Below the pieces are notes generated by a model. That model saw only the letters and a list, made by a program, of their open reading frames with translations, made no database searches and was not told the DNA's origin. A program made the position numbers and the translations under genes. This document shows positions 63,723 through 64,000 of a DNA stretch of 64,000 bases, piece after piece (positions within the stretch are counted from its first letter, which is position 1; each line of letters begins with the position of its first letter). The stretch comes from UBA5078 sp051252515 (GTDB lineage Bacteria > Pseudomonadota > Gammaproteobacteria > Pseudomonadales > Pseudohongiellaceae): assembly GCA_051252515.1 (NCBI GenBank), contig JBPOFS010000005.1:124001-188000 (forward strand). Direction: 5' to 3'.

Positions 63723-64000
63723 TTACTTCAAGCTTTTTGCCACAACCTCATACACATCTTTTGACAAGGCTTTCTCGTCTGCAATGCGTTGCAATTGCTT
63801 GCGCATCAATTGCTGCCGAGTCGCATCGTACTTTTTCCAGCGCGTAAGCGGAGTCAGTAATCGAGAAGCGATTTGTGGATTGAGTATATTAAGCTGCAAT
63901 ATTTGCTCAGCTAAAAACTCGTAACCCGCCCCTGAGATATCATGAAAGTGCACAGGGTTTTGATTGCAGAATGCACCGATAAGGGCGCGCACTTTATTCG
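63723..64000 (-). CDS. pepN: Aminopeptidase N, C-terminal end (partial)
   Basis: The last ~92 residues of a larger minus-strand protein that runs off the right edge of the window. NKVRALIGAF, FHDISGAGYEFLAEQ and NPQIASRLLTPLTRWKKYD match the C-terminus of E. coli PepN closely. The frame is open to the edge; the GTG at 63992 is internal, not a start. Cytoplasmic zinc aminopeptidase; the active site lies outside the window. Confidence 0.9.
   Translation of the reverse strand, partial: NKVRALIGAFCNQNPVHFHDISGAGYEFLAEQILQLNILNPQIASRLLTPLTRWKKYDATRQQLMRKQLQRIADEKALSKDVYEVVAKSLK

Overview
The window is a gene-dense piece of a gammaproteobacterial chromosome with no insertion sequences, CRISPR arrays, rRNA or obvious phage genes. 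Its gene orders match those of Pseudomonas and related marine gammaproteobacteria: leuCD-asd-fimV-truA-trpFBA-accD-folC-dedD-cvpA-purF; gpsA and sthA next to nqrABCDEF-apbE-nqrM; and gap-mfd-csiV-mtnP. FimV, a Na+-pumping NADH:quinone reductase, a large TonB-dependent receptor, and type-IB enzymes such as LpxH and AcnB all fit an aerobic, Gram-negative, probably marine or brackish bacterium. The genus cannot be fixed from the sequence alone.

Layout. 0-21 kb, all minus strand: a transglutaminase/DUF58/MoxR set, purF and cvpA, then folate, fatty acid, tryptophan, tRNA-modification, pilus-hub (FimV), lysine/threonine/methionine (asd) and leucine genes, ending with aroC and prmB. 21.5-33 kb: folE alone on the plus strand, two DUF proteins, gpsA, sthA, and the complete Nqr complex with its flavin transferase (ApbE) and iron-sulfur maturation factor (NqrM). 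33-40 kb: a long-form GAPDH divergent from mfd, then csiV and a methylthioinosine phosphorylase. 40-55 kb is the accessory part: a MinD-like ATPase, a small coiled-coil protein and an FkbM methyltransferase in tandem; a Tat-exported PhoD phosphatase; an orphan ketoacyl synthase III; a cytochrome c; a secreted esterase; a TonB-dependent receptor; and a sigma-54 activator facing a two-gene operon of unknown function; then small envelope proteins and a serine hydrolase. 55-64 kb: a Pro-His-Arg tRNA cluster, cysS, glnS, ppiB, lpxH, a DUF1289 protein, acnB, and the C-terminal end of pepN.

How the parts work together. The Nqr genes build and mature one respiratory complex (structural subunits, FMN attachment, Fe-S loading), and sthA sits beside them to balance NADH and NADPH. 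The trp, leu, asd and aroC genes cover amino acid synthesis, but leuB is missing from its usual place. The most interesting part is the accessory region. A sigma-54 activator with a degenerate receiver domain faces a sigma-54-like promoter in front of an uncharacterised helical protein and lipoprotein. Sequences resembling Pho boxes lie upstream of both the PhoD phosphatase and the TonB receptor, which suggests phosphate-starvation scavenging. A MinD-like/coiled-coil/FkbM cluster has no obvious known role.

Start codons were re-chosen from ribosome-binding sites and family N-termini where the longest open frame looked too long; each entry says when this was done.
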